Shown one piece after another: positions 21,903 through 64,000 of a DNA stretch of 64,000 nucleotides (positions within the stretch are counted from its first letter, which is position 1; each line of letters begins with the position of its first letter). The DNA comes from Anas platyrhynchos. Taxonomy: Eukaryota; Chordata; Aves; Anseriformes; Anatidae. A program made the translations under genes and the position numbers. The notes beneath the pieces are model-generated. The model was not told where the DNA came from and ran no database searches. It saw nothing but the letters and a program-made list of their open reading frames with translations. The stretch is taken from assembly GCF_047663525.1 (NCBI RefSeq), contig NC_092606.1, forward strand, positions 3,594,501 through 3,658,500. Reading direction: 5' to 3'.

Positions 21903-23287
21903 TCCTGCAAATCCGAGTGAAGCTTGAGTTAAAATAAAGCAGGCACAACTGGTTTATCTGCCCCTAAATCCATGTGGGATTCAACTGTTTACCGATCAGG
22001 CATATGCCTCCCAAGAAAAGCACACAGAGGAGTTTAGGAAGAAATCCAGCGTCACTAACGAGGAGATGACACGTCCCTGCCTGAAACTCCTCCGGGAGGC
22101 TTACACAAGGGGCAGGGGAGGGATGCTGATGTCCACACACCCCAGGCCAGACCCTGCTCTGTGCTGGCTTTGTGGATGGGTGCCAGCGTGAGCTGGACCC
22201 CCATGAAGGGAGGCCCAGGTTATCTGAATTATTTCACCTCTGGTTCTCCTCTCCCCTCTCAGAGGAGGAGGAGGAGAAGAAGGCCTTTGAAGTCTGAGGC
22301 TTGTGTAAGCATCCTGTCCGGGAAGAGGCCCTGGCAGCTGCAGGCTCCAACAGTTCCAGCATCTCTCTGTGCAGGGCAGCAAAGGGGCCACAGGGGCAGA
22401 CCCAAGCTCTGGCCATGCCCCTTGGCATGAGAACCAGGGCTGGTACCGTACCACGCTTATCCCATGAACCTACCACACTGATCCCTTATCCCACCGTGGA
22501 TGGAGGGCGAGATGCAGCACGGGAACTCCCATCAGGGACAGGGGTGAGCCCAACACATGCGACGGAAATAACGAGGAGCTGGAGATCGGCTCCGTAGTGT
22601 TTAGTTTGGCCTCTAGGGTATCAGGCAAGGCTCAGAAGGCATTCATTCGTTCAGCCCTCTCCCCCTGTTCTGAAAAGGAGCTGCCTTGCTGTTTTTCCTG
22701 GTGGTTTGTGTGCGCCTGTTCTGGGAGCAGGGGTGAAACCCACACTGGGCATTTCCAGTGGTTTCACTGCAGATGCCTGGAGCTCAGCTGTTAAAGGTTT
22801 TCCTCCTCCTTTTAGTTTTGTTTGTTTTGTTATCGCCCTCCCTCCCCCCAGAATAAATAATGAAACAGAGGAGCAGCTCTGAAAGCAGGGAGTGAGCAGT
22901 AACACTGAGTTCTTGGGCAAAAGCCTTAGTGCTGCAGCAGCAGAGCCTGGCTGGGCTGACGGCCGGGATGCCAAGCGTATCGCAGCCGGATATTCTCTGA
23001 ATCCACCCAAACCATTTCTGCAGCTGCTGACCTCCAGGTACCTGTTTTCTCCACCACACGGGGTTTCACTCATGCTAAGCTACCTAAAGGCGAACACCTT
23101 GGTCAGATTCTCCCTCAGTCTGAGCAGAGCTGCAGTGCCACGGTGTACGATGGTTAACGGATCACAGGGCACGACAATCACGGGACACCAATTTTTCAGC
23201 AGCAGCATTCTGTAAAACACAAGTCCGAAGAGCTTTGCTCCCAGCGACTGGAGCTAGTCCTGAGCAACAGCCTTTTCTCCTGCGGGC
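21903..23287 (-). other. VPS53: Probable VPS53 3' UTR
   Basis: This sequence follows the VPS53 stop on the gene's strand and contains no other gene I recognise. Its end is inferred from the first canonical polyadenylation signal. Confidence 0.5.

Positions 23288-64000
<40,713 letters not shown>

Overview
This is a vertebrate nuclear window, most likely from a bird. Coding sequence sits in short exons with GT-AG introns and CpG islands. VPS53 is compact: its 16 visible exons span about 41 kb. The only recognisable transposon is an avian-type CR1 tail at about 26.26 kb. Gene content and order (LIAT1 on +, RFLNB on -, VPS53 on -) match the segment that is 17p13.3 in human, where RPH3AL lies beyond LIAT1. 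The exact species cannot be read from the sequence; the CR1 tail is compatible with Galloanserae but does not prove it.

Layout. 1-3.59 kb: no recognisable exon. 3.59-3.88 kb: a CpG island without a coding ATG, a candidate promoter for LIAT1 (rightward) and/or RPH3AL (leftward). It is followed by a strand-asymmetric A/C-rich block and an (AAT)n microsatellite. 8.38-8.90 kb: a polypurine, GC-rich tract and a possible first coding exon of LIAT1. 9652-10091: the last coding exon of LIAT1 (+). 10.1-14.4 kb: AT-rich tail-to-tail interval holding the 3' ends of LIAT1 and RFLNB. 14405-17194: the complete three-exon RFLNB coding sequence (-, 211 aa), with a CpG-island promoter at its 5' end. 17.4-23.3 kb: intergenic sequence and the VPS53 3' UTR. 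23288-64000: VPS53 (-), sixteen exons giving the C-terminal 661 residues; its 5' part, roughly 170 residues, lies beyond the right edge.

The three genes act separately. VPS53 is a subunit of the GARP and EARP endosomal tethering complexes. RFLNB regulates filamin-dependent actin organisation. LIAT1 is named for binding the arginyltransferase ATE1. Their proximity is conserved synteny, not an operon.

I found no undescribed multi-gene system. The observations most worth a second look are the avian LIAT1 exon and its unresolved 5' end, the promoter-like CpG island, the EHD-type NPF motifs in VPS53, a repeated palindrome in the RFLNB promoter, and two unexplained long open frames (19.1-19.9 kb and 61.7-62.3 kb).
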